NCBI GenBank assembly: GCA_903842845.1
Contig: CAIMNN010000180.1
Location: 1 to 5,132 of the forward strand
Reading direction: 5' to 3'
DNA from: an uncultured Acidobacteriaceae bacterium
GTDB taxonomy: Bacteria; Acidobacteriota; Terriglobia; Terriglobales; Acidobacteriaceae
DNA length: 5,132 nucleotides
Each line of letters begins with the position of its first letter. Position 1 is the stretch's first letter. Below are positions 1-5,132 of this stretch, one piece after another. Both the position numbers and the translations under genes were made by a program. The notes beneath the pieces were generated by a model. That model worked only from the letters and a program-made list of their open reading frames with translations, made no database searches and was not told the origin of the DNA.

Positions 1-1033
1 CGAGGGCCTGCTGAATTTCGCGCGCGATGGCGAGCTCCTGCTCGAGGCGCTGACGTTGACGCTCGCGTTCGACGAGTCGCGCGTTGTCAAGGATGCTTGC
101 GGCCTGCGCGCCGAGGGCGTCGAGGAGCTGGCGGTCGAGGGTCGAGAAGGCAGCAGTGCGGCGCGAGTCGAGATACAGAACGCCGAGCAACTGACCGCGC
201 ATGAAGATAACCGACTCCATCGAATTGGCGCGTGGCAGCGCGTAGAGCGGAATGGCGACAATGGAACGCAGCCCCTGCAACACAACGCTTTGCGCGCTTT
301 GCAGATTCATCTCGGCCAGGTTCAGGTCTTCCGTGATGATGGCCGATTGCTTGTCAAGCGCTTGTTGCAACGCGGTCTGCGTGGGCTTGATCTCGGCAGG
401 CTCAAGGCTCTTACCGCCATGCGCGCGTGCGATGCGAATTTTCAAATTGGCCGCGGTGACCTGCGTCTGCGTCTCGCCGACGAGCTCTTCCGGCTCCAAC
501 AGCAAGCCGCGGTCGGCATGCATCAGCGTGATGGCGTGGTCAAGCATGGTGCCTAGGACTGAATCGACCGGTAGCTGCGATTGCAGCAGCGAGGTCGCTT
601 CGAGAAGGACATTCAACTTGGCCAGGCCGGAGATGGGCTGAGTGGTCTCAACCGTCGGCGTGAATGAGAGGCGTGTCAACATGCTCTCGACCATCGCCTC
701 ATCGACCGCCGAGGAGTGGAAGGTGAGCTCGAAAGAATCTTCAAGGCCGAAACTGACCTTGTCACCGTTCTTGAGCTTTTGCCGTTTAATGATGCGGCCG
801 TTGACGTAGACACCCTGACGGTGGCCGCGGTCCTCCACGTGATAGCCGGAGTCGTCGTGCACGATAGCCGCGCAACTGCGCGAGATGCGCCGGTCGTCTA
901 ATATGAGGTGATTGCCATTTTCTTCGCCGCGGCCAATGAGAAACGGCACAGGTTCAATACTGACCGTTTGCGAGGCTCGACCGGGAAAGGCGATTTCCAG
1001 ATAAATGTCTGGTTGATTTGTCTCTGTTGTCAT
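1..1033 (-). CDS. FHA-GAF signalling protein, probable PP2C/SpoIIE-type phosphatase (N-terminal 344 residues; continues past left edge)
   Basis: The minus-strand frame is open from ATG at 1031-1033 to the left edge (344 codons, no stop). Residues about 28-106 form an FHA domain: a strand ending in FLIGRG (31-36), then ISRSCAAI (50-57) and VYVNGR (75-80). FHA domains bind phosphothreonine peptides. Residues about 140-320 look like a GAF domain, with HADRGLLLE (172-180) early and GVLYLDSRR (284-292) then a long helix to DNARL late; GAF domains sense small ligands or mediate dimers. Residues 321-344 are a charged helical linker ending LAIAREIQQAL, the hallmark lead-in to RsbU/SpoIIE PP2C serine phosphatases, so the missing C-terminus is probably that phosphatase. 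This is inferred; a GGDEF or other output cannot be excluded. It has no signal peptide or membrane segment, so it is cytoplasmic. The FHA is odd: the usual His after the Ser-Arg pair is Cys54, and the usual Asn of GSTNGT is Gln73. No clear Shine-Dalgarno precedes the ATG. It is divergent from folP. Confidence 0.85.
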   Translation of the reverse strand, partial: MTTETNQPDIYLEIAFPGRASQTVSIEPVPFLIGRGEENGNHLILDDRRISRSCAAIVHDDSGYHVEDRGHRQGVYVNGRIIKRQKLKNGDKVSFGLEDSFELTFHSSAVDEAMVESMLTRLSFTPTVETTQPISGLAKLNVLLEATSLLQSQLPVDSVLGTMLDHAITLMHADRGLLLEPEELVGETQTQVTAANLKIRIARAHGGKSLEPAEIKPTQTALQQALDKQSAIITEDLNLAEMNLQSAQSVVLQGLRSIVAIPLYALPRANSMESVIFMRGQLLGVLYLDSRRTAAFSTLDRQLLDALGAQAASILDNARLVERERQRQRLEQELAIAREIQQAL

Positions 1034-1057
1034 GGCGGCTTGGGGTTGACCTATTAT
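1027..1057 (+). promoter_or_regulatory. Possible folP promoter overlapping the divergent promoter
   Basis: TTGTCA (1027-1032) and TATTAT (1052-1057) each match five of six consensus bases, but the 19-base spacer is long. The -10 overlaps the minus-strand TATAAT almost exactly, and the -35 lies on the first codon of the divergent gene. An alternative -35, TTGACC at 1046-1051, has no good -10 at normal spacing. Tentative. Confidence 0.2.
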
Positions 1058-1081
1058 ACGCAGGTAAATGGCAGAAAATGA
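1053..1081 (-). promoter_or_regulatory. Candidate promoter for the FHA-GAF gene (perfect -10 TATAAT)
   Basis: On the minus strand 1058-1053 reads TATAAT, an exact sigma-70-type -10. The hexamer 17 bases upstream (1081-1076) reads TCATTT, a weak -35. Transcription would begin near 1046, giving an untranslated leader of only about 13 bases without a ribosome-binding motif, so translation may be nearly leaderless. The -10 hexamer is seen directly; its use is inferred. Confidence 0.45.
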
Positions 1082-1088
1082 TGAATTC

Positions 1089-1095
1089 AGGGGAG
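1089..1095 (+). promoter_or_regulatory. Ribosome-binding site deciding the folP TTG start
   Basis: AGGGGAG lies 4 bases before TTG at 1100-1102. A TGA at 1082-1084 is in frame just upstream and no other start lies between it and 1100, so this motif supports TTG as the start. The spacing is somewhat short. The next in-frame candidate, GTG at 1148, has no purine-rich motif before it. Confidence 0.6.
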
Positions 1096-1099
1096 CGTA

Positions 1100-2029
1100 T
1101 TGACATTACAAAATGAGCTCGGTCAGCTGTTGCCCGCCCAGCGGCACGTGCGCTGGAAGCTGCGTACGCGTGAGTTGCTGCTCGGGCCACGAACGCTGGT
1201 GATGGGTGTGCTGAATTTGACGCCGGACTCTTTCAGCGACGGCGGGCGCTTTGAAACTGCCCAGAGTGCGGTTGACGCCGCATTGAAGATGCTTGACGAT
1301 GGCGCGGATATTCTTGACCTAGGCGCCGAGAGCACACGGCCCGGTTCACACGCCGGCGATTCTGCTGCAACAGTGTCGAGTACGGAGGAGCAGGCGCGCC
1401 TGCTGCCGGTGCTTGAAGGAATTTTGCGTGCGCGCCCTGATGCGGTGCTTTCTGTGGATACTTATAAATCTGAAACTGCCCGCATGGCGATTGCATGCGG
1501 AGCAGAGATTATCAACGACGTGAGCGGCTTCCACTGGGATGCGGAGATGGCCGGCGTCTGCGCTGAGAGCGGTTGTGGCGTGGTTTTGATGCACAGCCGC
1601 GGCAAGCCGGATGAGTGGGCGCGGCAGAATCAGTTGGAGCCAGATGAAGTGCTAGCTGCGGTTCGCGCCGGATTGACCGAGAGTTTGTTGCGTGCCCATG
1701 CGGCTGGCGTGACGGTCGACCATATAGTCCTCGACCCTGGTTATGGCTTCGGCAAACGATTTGATGAGAACTTTGCGCTGCTCGCCCGTCAGGCCAAGCT
1801 GCTCGAACTCGGACGGCCGCTGCTTGCAGGAGTTTCACGCAAATCTTTTTTGGGTCGCGCGCTGGCTGAACTTCACAGCGGCAACGATGCGCTGGTTGAC
1901 GCGCGCGAAACAGCCAGCCTTGCCGCGATGGTTGCTGCAATTCTCAACGGCGCTTCAATTGTCCGCGTGCACACAGTGCGGGTAGCTGTGGAAGCGGTAC
2001 GTGTCGCGGACGCGGTGCTGAGATTTTAA
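1100..2029 (+). CDS. folP: Dihydropteroate synthase
   Basis: This enzyme condenses 6-hydroxymethyl-7,8-dihydropterin diphosphate with p-aminobenzoate to give 7,8-dihydropteroate in folate synthesis; it is cytoplasmic and the sulfonamide target. The 309 residues fit a family usually of about 260-300, with a slight N-terminal extension. All DHPS landmarks are present in order: VMGVLNLTPDSFSDGG (34-49), LDLGAESTRPGS (72-83), SVDTYK with Asp120 (118-123), INDVSGF with Asn139 (138-144), LDPGYGFGK with Asp212 (211-219), GVSRKSFLG with Lys248 (244-252) and the C-terminal RVH with Arg289 and His291. These correspond to the pterin, pABA and diphosphate contacts known in the family. The residue after the last His is Thr, where Asp is common. 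The start is TTG, forced by an upstream in-frame stop and supported by AGGGGAG. In many bacteria folP sits beside ftsH, glmM or other folate genes; here neither neighbour is a folate gene, so it appears to be transcribed alone. Confidence 0.97.
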   Translation: MTLQNELGQLLPAQRHVRWKLRTRELLLGPRTLVMGVLNLTPDSFSDGGRFETAQSAVDAALKMLDDGADILDLGAESTRPGSHAGDSAATVSSTEEQARLLPVLEGILRARPDAVLSVDTYKSETARMAIACGAEIINDVSGFHWDAEMAGVCAESGCGVVLMHSRGKPDEWARQNQLEPDEVLAAVRAGLTESLLRAHAAGVTVDHIVLDPGYGFGKRFDENFALLARQAKLLELGRPLLAGVSRKSFLGRALAELHSGNDALVDARETASLAAMVAAILNGASIVRVHTVRVAVEAVRVADAVLRF

Positions 2030-2059
2030 AGAGTTGTGCAATGGAGCGCGCTGTCTTTA
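2027..2059. repeat. Short inverted repeat spanning two convergent stop codons
   Basis: TAAAGA (2027-2032) is the reverse complement of TCTTTA (2054-2059). One arm holds the folP stop and the other the stop of the convergent DUF4440 gene. Between them lies the 8-base palindrome AGCGCGCT (2045-2052). A 6-pair AT-rich stem with a 21-base loop is weak, so I do not call it a terminator, though this 27-base gap is where one would have to begin for either gene. Confidence 0.3.
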
Positions 2060-2665
2060 TCTGATGCGCAATGTGCCGATCATCTCGTTCTCGTGCTCAT
2101 GGTGCTCTTTGGGCTCGCGGATGCGATTGACCTCAAAGCTGGCCAGCTTCCAGCCGCTCTTCACCGAGTAAATATAGACCTGCGTGTAGCGGTAATTGCC
2201 GGTCATGTCGCCTTCAGCCGTGGTTCCGGTGGCTTCAGCGCGGCCGTTGACAAGTGCGGTCTTGCCGTAGAAGCGGAATTTTCTATCAGTAAGCTCAAGC
2301 GATGTAATGTGCAGCTTGCCGGAGCGAAAGGCTTCGAGCGTCTGCTCCTTGGTGCGGAGCATTCCTGCGGCGGTGGTGGCGATGTAATCCTCGTCGAGGA
2401 TGGAGTCCAGTGCCGATACATCCGAGTGAAGAATGGCCTGACGCCATTTTTCTTCCACCTGTTCTATCTGACGCCGCTCTTCGTGGCGTTTTTCATGCTG
2501 CGGCTGCTGGCCTGCGGAGTGGGCATGCTGTTGGGCTGATGCTGCTGCGGCCATCAGGAGGAGAAAAATGCCCGCTGCCACCTGCTGCCAGGCCCTTTTG
2601 AAGGAAAAGGAGCCTCTGGATGTTCCGTTCCATTGCGCTTCCGTCGATGTTTTGGATGCGTACAT
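2057..2665 (-). CDS. Secreted NTF2-like (DUF4440/SnoaL-type) protein with His-rich flanks
   Basis: Counted from ATG at 2663-2665 this is 202 residues. Residues about 28-44 are a hydrophobic signal segment after FKRAW, ending AASA before QQ, a good signal peptidase I site; no lipobox Cys is present. Residues about 62-182 match the DUF4440/NTF2-like pattern: an opening helix with IEQVEEKWRQAILHSD (67-82), then LDSILDEDYIATTAAG (86-101) with a KEQTLEAF helix, and closing beta strands including YRYTQVYIYSVKSGWKLASF (158-177). This cone-shaped fold is used by enzymes and binding proteins alike, so no reaction can be assigned. His-rich, charged tails flank the domain (47-61 and 187-191), suggesting possible metal binding, though this is speculative. 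An earlier in-frame TTG at 2692 would add nine residues, but it lies inside the best -10 candidate and has no ribosome-binding motif. The ATG lacks a good one too, and its n-region is long. It converges with folP and lies downstream of the terminator of the next minus-strand gene, so it is probably transcribed on its own. Confidence 0.82.
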   Translation of the reverse strand: MYASKTSTEAQWNGTSRGSFSFKRAWQQVAAGIFLLLMAAAASAQQHAHSAGQQPQHEKRHEERRQIEQVEEKWRQAILHSDVSALDSILDEDYIATTAAGMLRTKEQTLEAFRSGKLHITSLELTDRKFRFYGKTALVNGRAEATGTTAEGDMTGNYRYTQVYIYSVKSGWKLASFEVNRIREPKEHHEHENEMIGTLRIR

Positions 2666-2691
2666 CGTCGCTTCGGATGTTAGACGCGGCA

Positions 2692-2723
2692 AATATAAGA
2701 AGTCAAAAAAATATCTGTGTAAA
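2692..2723 (-). promoter_or_regulatory. Candidate AT-rich promoter of the DUF4440 gene
   Basis: Read on the minus strand, TTTACA (2723-2718) and TATATT (2697-2692) each match five of six consensus bases, but with a 20-base spacer. TTGACT (2706-2701) is an alternative -35, followed after 18 bases by TAACAT. The whole 2691-2740 stretch is far richer in A/T than the surrounding genes. The exact elements are uncertain; a promoter somewhere in 2666-2790 is likely because the upstream gene ends in a strong terminator. Confidence 0.35.
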
Positions 2724-2794
2724 AAATGACGAATTAGATACCTCTTGCCGGTTTAGCAGCACGGTTTTGAATTGGGAAAGGTTAGGGCAGTGTT

Positions 2795-2828
2795 AAAAAG
2801 GCGGGAGGGCTTGCTGGACCTTCCCGCC
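2795..2828 (-). terminator. Rho-independent terminator of the DUF3857 gene pair
   Basis: On the minus-strand transcript GGCGGGA (2828-2822) pairs perfectly with TCCCGCC (2806-2800). The stem can extend across one mismatch by two more G-C pairs, with a short loop, and a run of five U (2799-2795) follows at once. It begins 12 bases after the TAA at 2841-2843. This is a textbook intrinsic terminator separating this transcript from the DUF4440 gene. Confidence 0.88.
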
Positions 2829-2840
2829 GAGGATAGAAAA

Positions 2841-4895
2841 TTACTTGGCTGTAATCGGGACCGATGTCAAAACCAACTGCTGTTGGTCGCTGGCGGCCAC
2901 TTTCACATAAAAGTCATGAAGCGCGCTGTACTCCTTCTGGATCTCAGCGCGGTCACTCATGTGCGGAGCATTGCTTGACATTGGCAAGGTGGAGAAGCCG
3001 CGCACAAACTGGCGGGTAATGGTTGTGCTGTCGGAATCCGATTCGCTCTTGATGACAAGTACGGCGCGGTTTGGCCAGGGCAGCTTCGAGTCCTGTGGTG
3101 CGGCCTCAAGGTGATAGCCCTTTGGATAGTGGTATGTGACCATGTCGGTGGTCTGTTCGGCGAAGTGCATATCGACAGGCACTTCACGCTTCTCGGCGGA
3201 GACAAATGGATGGCTTCCGCGCGCTTCAAAAAAGCTGCCCGGCAGGATAAGCCTCTTGCCGGTCACAGTGCCGAGGCTGCCACTGATCTTCACGACGACC
3301 ATCAGGTTTGAGTTGGGGTCCTCAAGGCCGAGGAAGCCGGTGACACGCGCTTCAATGCCCTCCGGCAGTGACTCCTTCAGCTCGCGTTCGAACTCCTTCT
3401 TCAGTTCGTCCTCGTCATTGCGCAGGCTTTGCTGGCGCCAGTGGAGCGCGCGTTGCCCGGCAAGGTTGAAGCGCAGAATACCTGTCACTGCGCCGCTCTG
3501 GTCGAGGGTCAGGTCGCCAGTGCGTACGGTAGTGTTCATGGTGTAGGACGGGTTCGGCGTCATCCAGATGGCTTCGTGGCCGCCCGGAGCCTGACGCACG
3601 CCGCCTGCGCCGGAGTGATGCCAGTGCACGGATTGGAACGGACACATCTTTTCGCCGGGGTCGAGGATGTACTCTTTGCCTTCCAGGTTGGCTACAACAA
3701 TCAGATCGTCGAACTGGTGGAAGTTGAAAAGGTCGGGCATGAAGGTGCCGCGATTGCGATTGACCACGTACATGGCATAGGCCTGCACGTTGGCGGCACG
3801 CAACATGGCGAGATACAGCATCGCCAGGTCGTCGCTGGTTCCGCTTTTCTGTTTCCAAGTGTCGGAGGCATGGTGCTGCTCCTTGATGTGGAGCTGCTTC
3901 AACTCCGCACTGGACTTCGTGCGCGTGAACTCGGTGTTCTCAAGCGCCTGCACCGCTTCGTAAAGCTTGCGCGCTTTGTCGGTCTCACTGTCTGAAGCTG
4001 AAATGATCCCACCCACCGCATCGCGTATCGTCTTGTCCGACTCAGCGAAGCGGTCCACATCCTTTGCCCAGTACTTGGACTCGGTTATCCAATACTCCTT
4101 CGCGCCCATCGCGCTCATGTAATAGAACATAACCTTATAGAGCGAGCTCTCCATTGGCGGCATCCACTCATCATGTGGAATGGCGGGGATGTTGTTCAGG
4201 TCAACGCGGAAGCGACCTTTTTCGTCGGTCTTGACCTCGGAACCGCTGGGCAGACTCGGCCACCAGACAAGTGAGTTCACGGCCTGGCCATGCTCATCGA
4301 CAAGATAAGAACCAGTTTGATGCGGCCTGTTCGAGATGAAGGCAGGGAAGGGATTGAAGATGTAATGCGCTTCATGGACAAAGTAGGGCTGCTGGATCTC
4401 CCAACGCGGCGAGGAGTAGCGGTGATCATCGTAGCGGATTTTGTACGCGTACTCGAGAATGCAGCCCACTTCAACGCTGGGCATGGTGAAGACCTTGCTG
4501 TTGATCTGGAAGTTTGCCGTCTTGGCGCTGATCAGGTCTTCGGGCTTGCCTTCCAGCGGCACTATCGTTCCGTCGGCGTGGATAGTCCGCGCTTTGATGT
4601 CGGTTATCTTGTAGTCTTCGTGCCAATATGGAAGTTTGACCGTCGCCAGTTCCTTGCCTTTTTCCGAGAGCACCTTGATGCGCGCGTAAACGCTGTGGAA
4701 GTGCAACTGGTCGTCGGTTGTCTCTTCGACGTTCAGGTAGACGGCGTCGGCCCCCGGAGCAAGCGGGTCGGCGGTCATGTGCAGCTCTTCCGGCGTTGGG
4801 GCCTTGAACTGAGCTTTTGCTCCCAGCGGTATCAGCGACGAGACCAACAGTGAAATTTGAACGAAGAACATACGCAGCAATAAACGGTTCATCAT
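2841..4895 (-). CDS. Exported DUF3857 / transglutaminase-like protein, catalytic residues replaced
   Basis: This 684-residue protein starts with a signal peptide (NRLLLR, hydrophobic core 9-25, cleavage after AKA at 28), so it should be periplasmic or secreted. Residues about 45-240 are a DUF3857 domain, with APGADAVYL (46-54), the LHFHSVYARIKVLSEKGKE strand pair (64-82), and SVEVGCILEYAYKIRYD (140-156). Residues about 300-415 are a transglutaminase-like core: the helix LYEAVQALENTEFTR (311-325), then SGTSDDLAMLYLAMLRAANV (351-370), FDDLIVV (395-401) and YILDPG (409-414). In active members the second motif holds the catalytic Cys and the third the His. Here these places are Ser354 and Asp397, and only Asp412 of the triad remains. 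About 450-684 is a beta-rich C-terminal region, DUF3858-like. The only cysteines, 145 and 418, could form a disulfide. Function is unknown; a binding or structural role is more likely than transamidation. It lies 35 bases downstream of a second family member and ends at a strong terminator. Confidence 0.93.
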   Translation of the reverse strand: MMNRLLLRMFFVQISLLVSSLIPLGAKAQFKAPTPEELHMTADPLAPGADAVYLNVEETTDDQLHFHSVYARIKVLSEKGKELATVKLPYWHEDYKITDIKARTIHADGTIVPLEGKPEDLISAKTANFQINSKVFTMPSVEVGCILEYAYKIRYDDHRYSSPRWEIQQPYFVHEAHYIFNPFPAFISNRPHQTGSYLVDEHGQAVNSLVWWPSLPSGSEVKTDEKGRFRVDLNNIPAIPHDEWMPPMESSLYKVMFYYMSAMGAKEYWITESKYWAKDVDRFAESDKTIRDAVGGIISASDSETDKARKLYEAVQALENTEFTRTKSSAELKQLHIKEQHHASDTWKQKSGTSDDLAMLYLAMLRAANVQAYAMYVVNRNRGTFMPDLFNFHQFDDLIVVANLEGKEYILDPGEKMCPFQSVHWHHSGAGGVRQAPGGHEAIWMTPNPSYTMNTTVRTGDLTLDQSGAVTGILRFNLAGQRALHWRQQSLRNDEDELKKEFERELKESLPEGIEARVTGFLGLEDPNSNLMVVVKISGSLGTVTGKRLILPGSFFEARGSHPFVSAEKREVPVDMHFAEQTTDMVTYHYPKGYHLEAAPQDSKLPWPNRAVLVIKSESDSDSTTITRQFVRGFSTLPMSSNAPHMSDRAEIQKEYSALHDFYVKVAASDQQQLVLTSVPITAK

Positions 4896-4899
4896 GCTT

Positions 4900-4904
4900 T
4901 CCTT
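4900..4904 (-). promoter_or_regulatory. Ribosome-binding site of the DUF3857 gene
   Basis: On the minus strand AAGGA (4904-4900) precedes two consecutive ATG codons (4895-4893 and 4892-4890). Spacing is 4 bases to the first and 7 to the second, so the second ATG (683 residues) is at least as plausible a start. The signal peptide is essentially the same either way. Confidence 0.6.
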
Positions 4905-4930
4905 TTTGTTAAGTTCTTTTGTTGTTCAGC

Positions 4931-5132
4931 CTACTGCTTCTTGAGCACCGCGGTGCCTTTCTCGTCGCGCAGTATTGCGCTTTCAACTCTGCGGAACTCC
5001 TGCGCTTTGTTCGCGGGCAGCTCAACCTGCTTCACCTGGTAGTCGCGCTCGTAATGCAGCTTGTCACCCTGCGCGCTGATCTTTGAGTGGTAGCTCACAA
5101 AATCCGTATCCACATCCACCGGGTCGGGCGTC
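4931..5132 (-). CDS. C-terminal end of a second DUF3857-family protein (continues past right edge)
   Basis: The minus-strand frame is open from the right edge to TAG at 4931-4933; 66 complete codons are visible. The GTG codons near 5119 are internal valines rather than a start: the frame stays open to the edge, and the visible part looks like a tail without a beginning. The pattern DFVSYHSKISAQGDKLHYER, then a strand YQVKQVELPA, a helix KAQEFRRVESAILRDE and the ending AVLKK is typical of the C-terminal end of DUF3857/transglutaminase-like proteins: a beta strand pair, a short helix near a final hydrophobic VL, then lysines. The neighbouring 684-residue protein ends in the same order (a strand pair, the helix around EIQKEYSALHDFYVKVAASD, then LVL). 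It lies 35 bases upstream in the same orientation with no terminator between, so the two are probably co-transcribed paralogues. The family call rests on a short tail. Confidence 0.7.
   Translation of the reverse strand, partial: TPDPVDVDTDFVSYHSKISAQGDKLHYERDYQVKQVELPANKAQEFRRVESAILRDEKGTAVLKKQ

Noticed and set aside
56..556. 166-codon plus-strand open frame
   Set aside because: It lies antisense to the FHA-GAF coding frame, which has clear domain motifs. Its arginine- and leucine-rich translation matches no family and looks like a high-GC shadow.
1512..1940. 142-codon minus-strand open frame inside folP
   Set aside because: It is antisense to strongly conserved DHPS motifs. Its Arg/His/Pro/Ser-rich composition is typical of a shadow frame.
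2027..2059. Bidirectional terminator between the convergent genes
   Set aside because: The stem is only six AT-rich pairs with a 21-base loop and has no adequate U-tract in either direction. It is kept only as a weak inverted repeat.
2036..2539. 167-codon plus-strand frame with a hydrophobic end, resembling a small membrane protein
   Set aside because: It is antisense to the DUF4440 gene. The hydrophobic tail is the complement of the linker and signal peptide region rather than a real membrane segment, and no start signal precedes it.
2666..2794. Possible small RNA or extra gene in the AT-rich intergenic stretch
   Set aside because: I see no second terminator, no stable long hairpin and no open frame with a ribosome-binding site. 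Promoter function explains the AT-richness.
3429..3995. 188-codon plus-strand open frame
   Set aside because: It is entirely opposite the transglutaminase-like core of the minus-strand gene, with no ribosome-binding motif and no recognisable domain; a shadow of a conserved gene.
4290..4853. 187-codon plus-strand open frame
   Set aside because: It is opposite the signal peptide and DUF3857 domain of the 684-residue protein. Length alone is not evidence in GC-rich sequence, and no family pattern is visible.
1..5132. Mobile element, CRISPR array, tRNA or defence system
   Set aside because: I saw no transposase or integrase motifs, regularly spaced repeats, terminal inverted repeats or cloverleaf sequence. 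Every large stretch is explained by the five genes listed.

Overview
The window looks like ordinary chromosome from a moderately GC-rich soil-type bacterium, most likely an acidobacterium (Terriglobia). This is inferred from family resemblance. A tandem pair of secreted DUF3857/transglutaminase-like proteins, and an FHA-GAF protein leading into a RsbU/SpoIIE-type linker, are both common in that group. I see no tRNA, rRNA, CRISPR, insertion sequence or phage gene. Nearly all of the window is coding; the longest non-coding gap is about 175 bases.

Layout: 1-1033 (minus) is the N-terminal part of a signalling protein with an FHA domain, a GAF domain and the start of a coiled linker typical of PP2C/SpoIIE phosphatases. 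It runs off the left edge. A 66-base divergent intergenic region (1034-1099) carries a perfect TATAAT on the minus strand. 1100-2029 (plus) is folP, dihydropteroate synthase, with a TTG start; it is the only plus-strand gene. It converges on a small secreted NTF2-like/DUF4440 protein (2057-2665, minus), with only 27 bases between the stop codons. An AT-rich intergenic region (2666-2840) holds a candidate promoter for that small gene and a strong intrinsic terminator for the gene to its right. 2841-4895 (minus) is a 684-residue exported DUF3857 plus transglutaminase-like protein. 4931 to the right edge (minus) is the C-terminal end of a second protein of apparently the same family, 35 bases upstream and in the same orientation, so the two probably form an operon ending at the 2795-2828 terminator.

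Functionally these are three unrelated units: stress/sigma-factor-type signalling, folate synthesis, and exported proteins of unknown role. The most interesting point is that the 684-residue protein keeps the transglutaminase fold motifs but lacks the catalytic Cys and His, so it is probably not a working Cys-His-Asp enzyme. Second is the FHA domain, in which two usual phosphopeptide-contact residues are changed. I found no convincing evidence of a wholly new system here.
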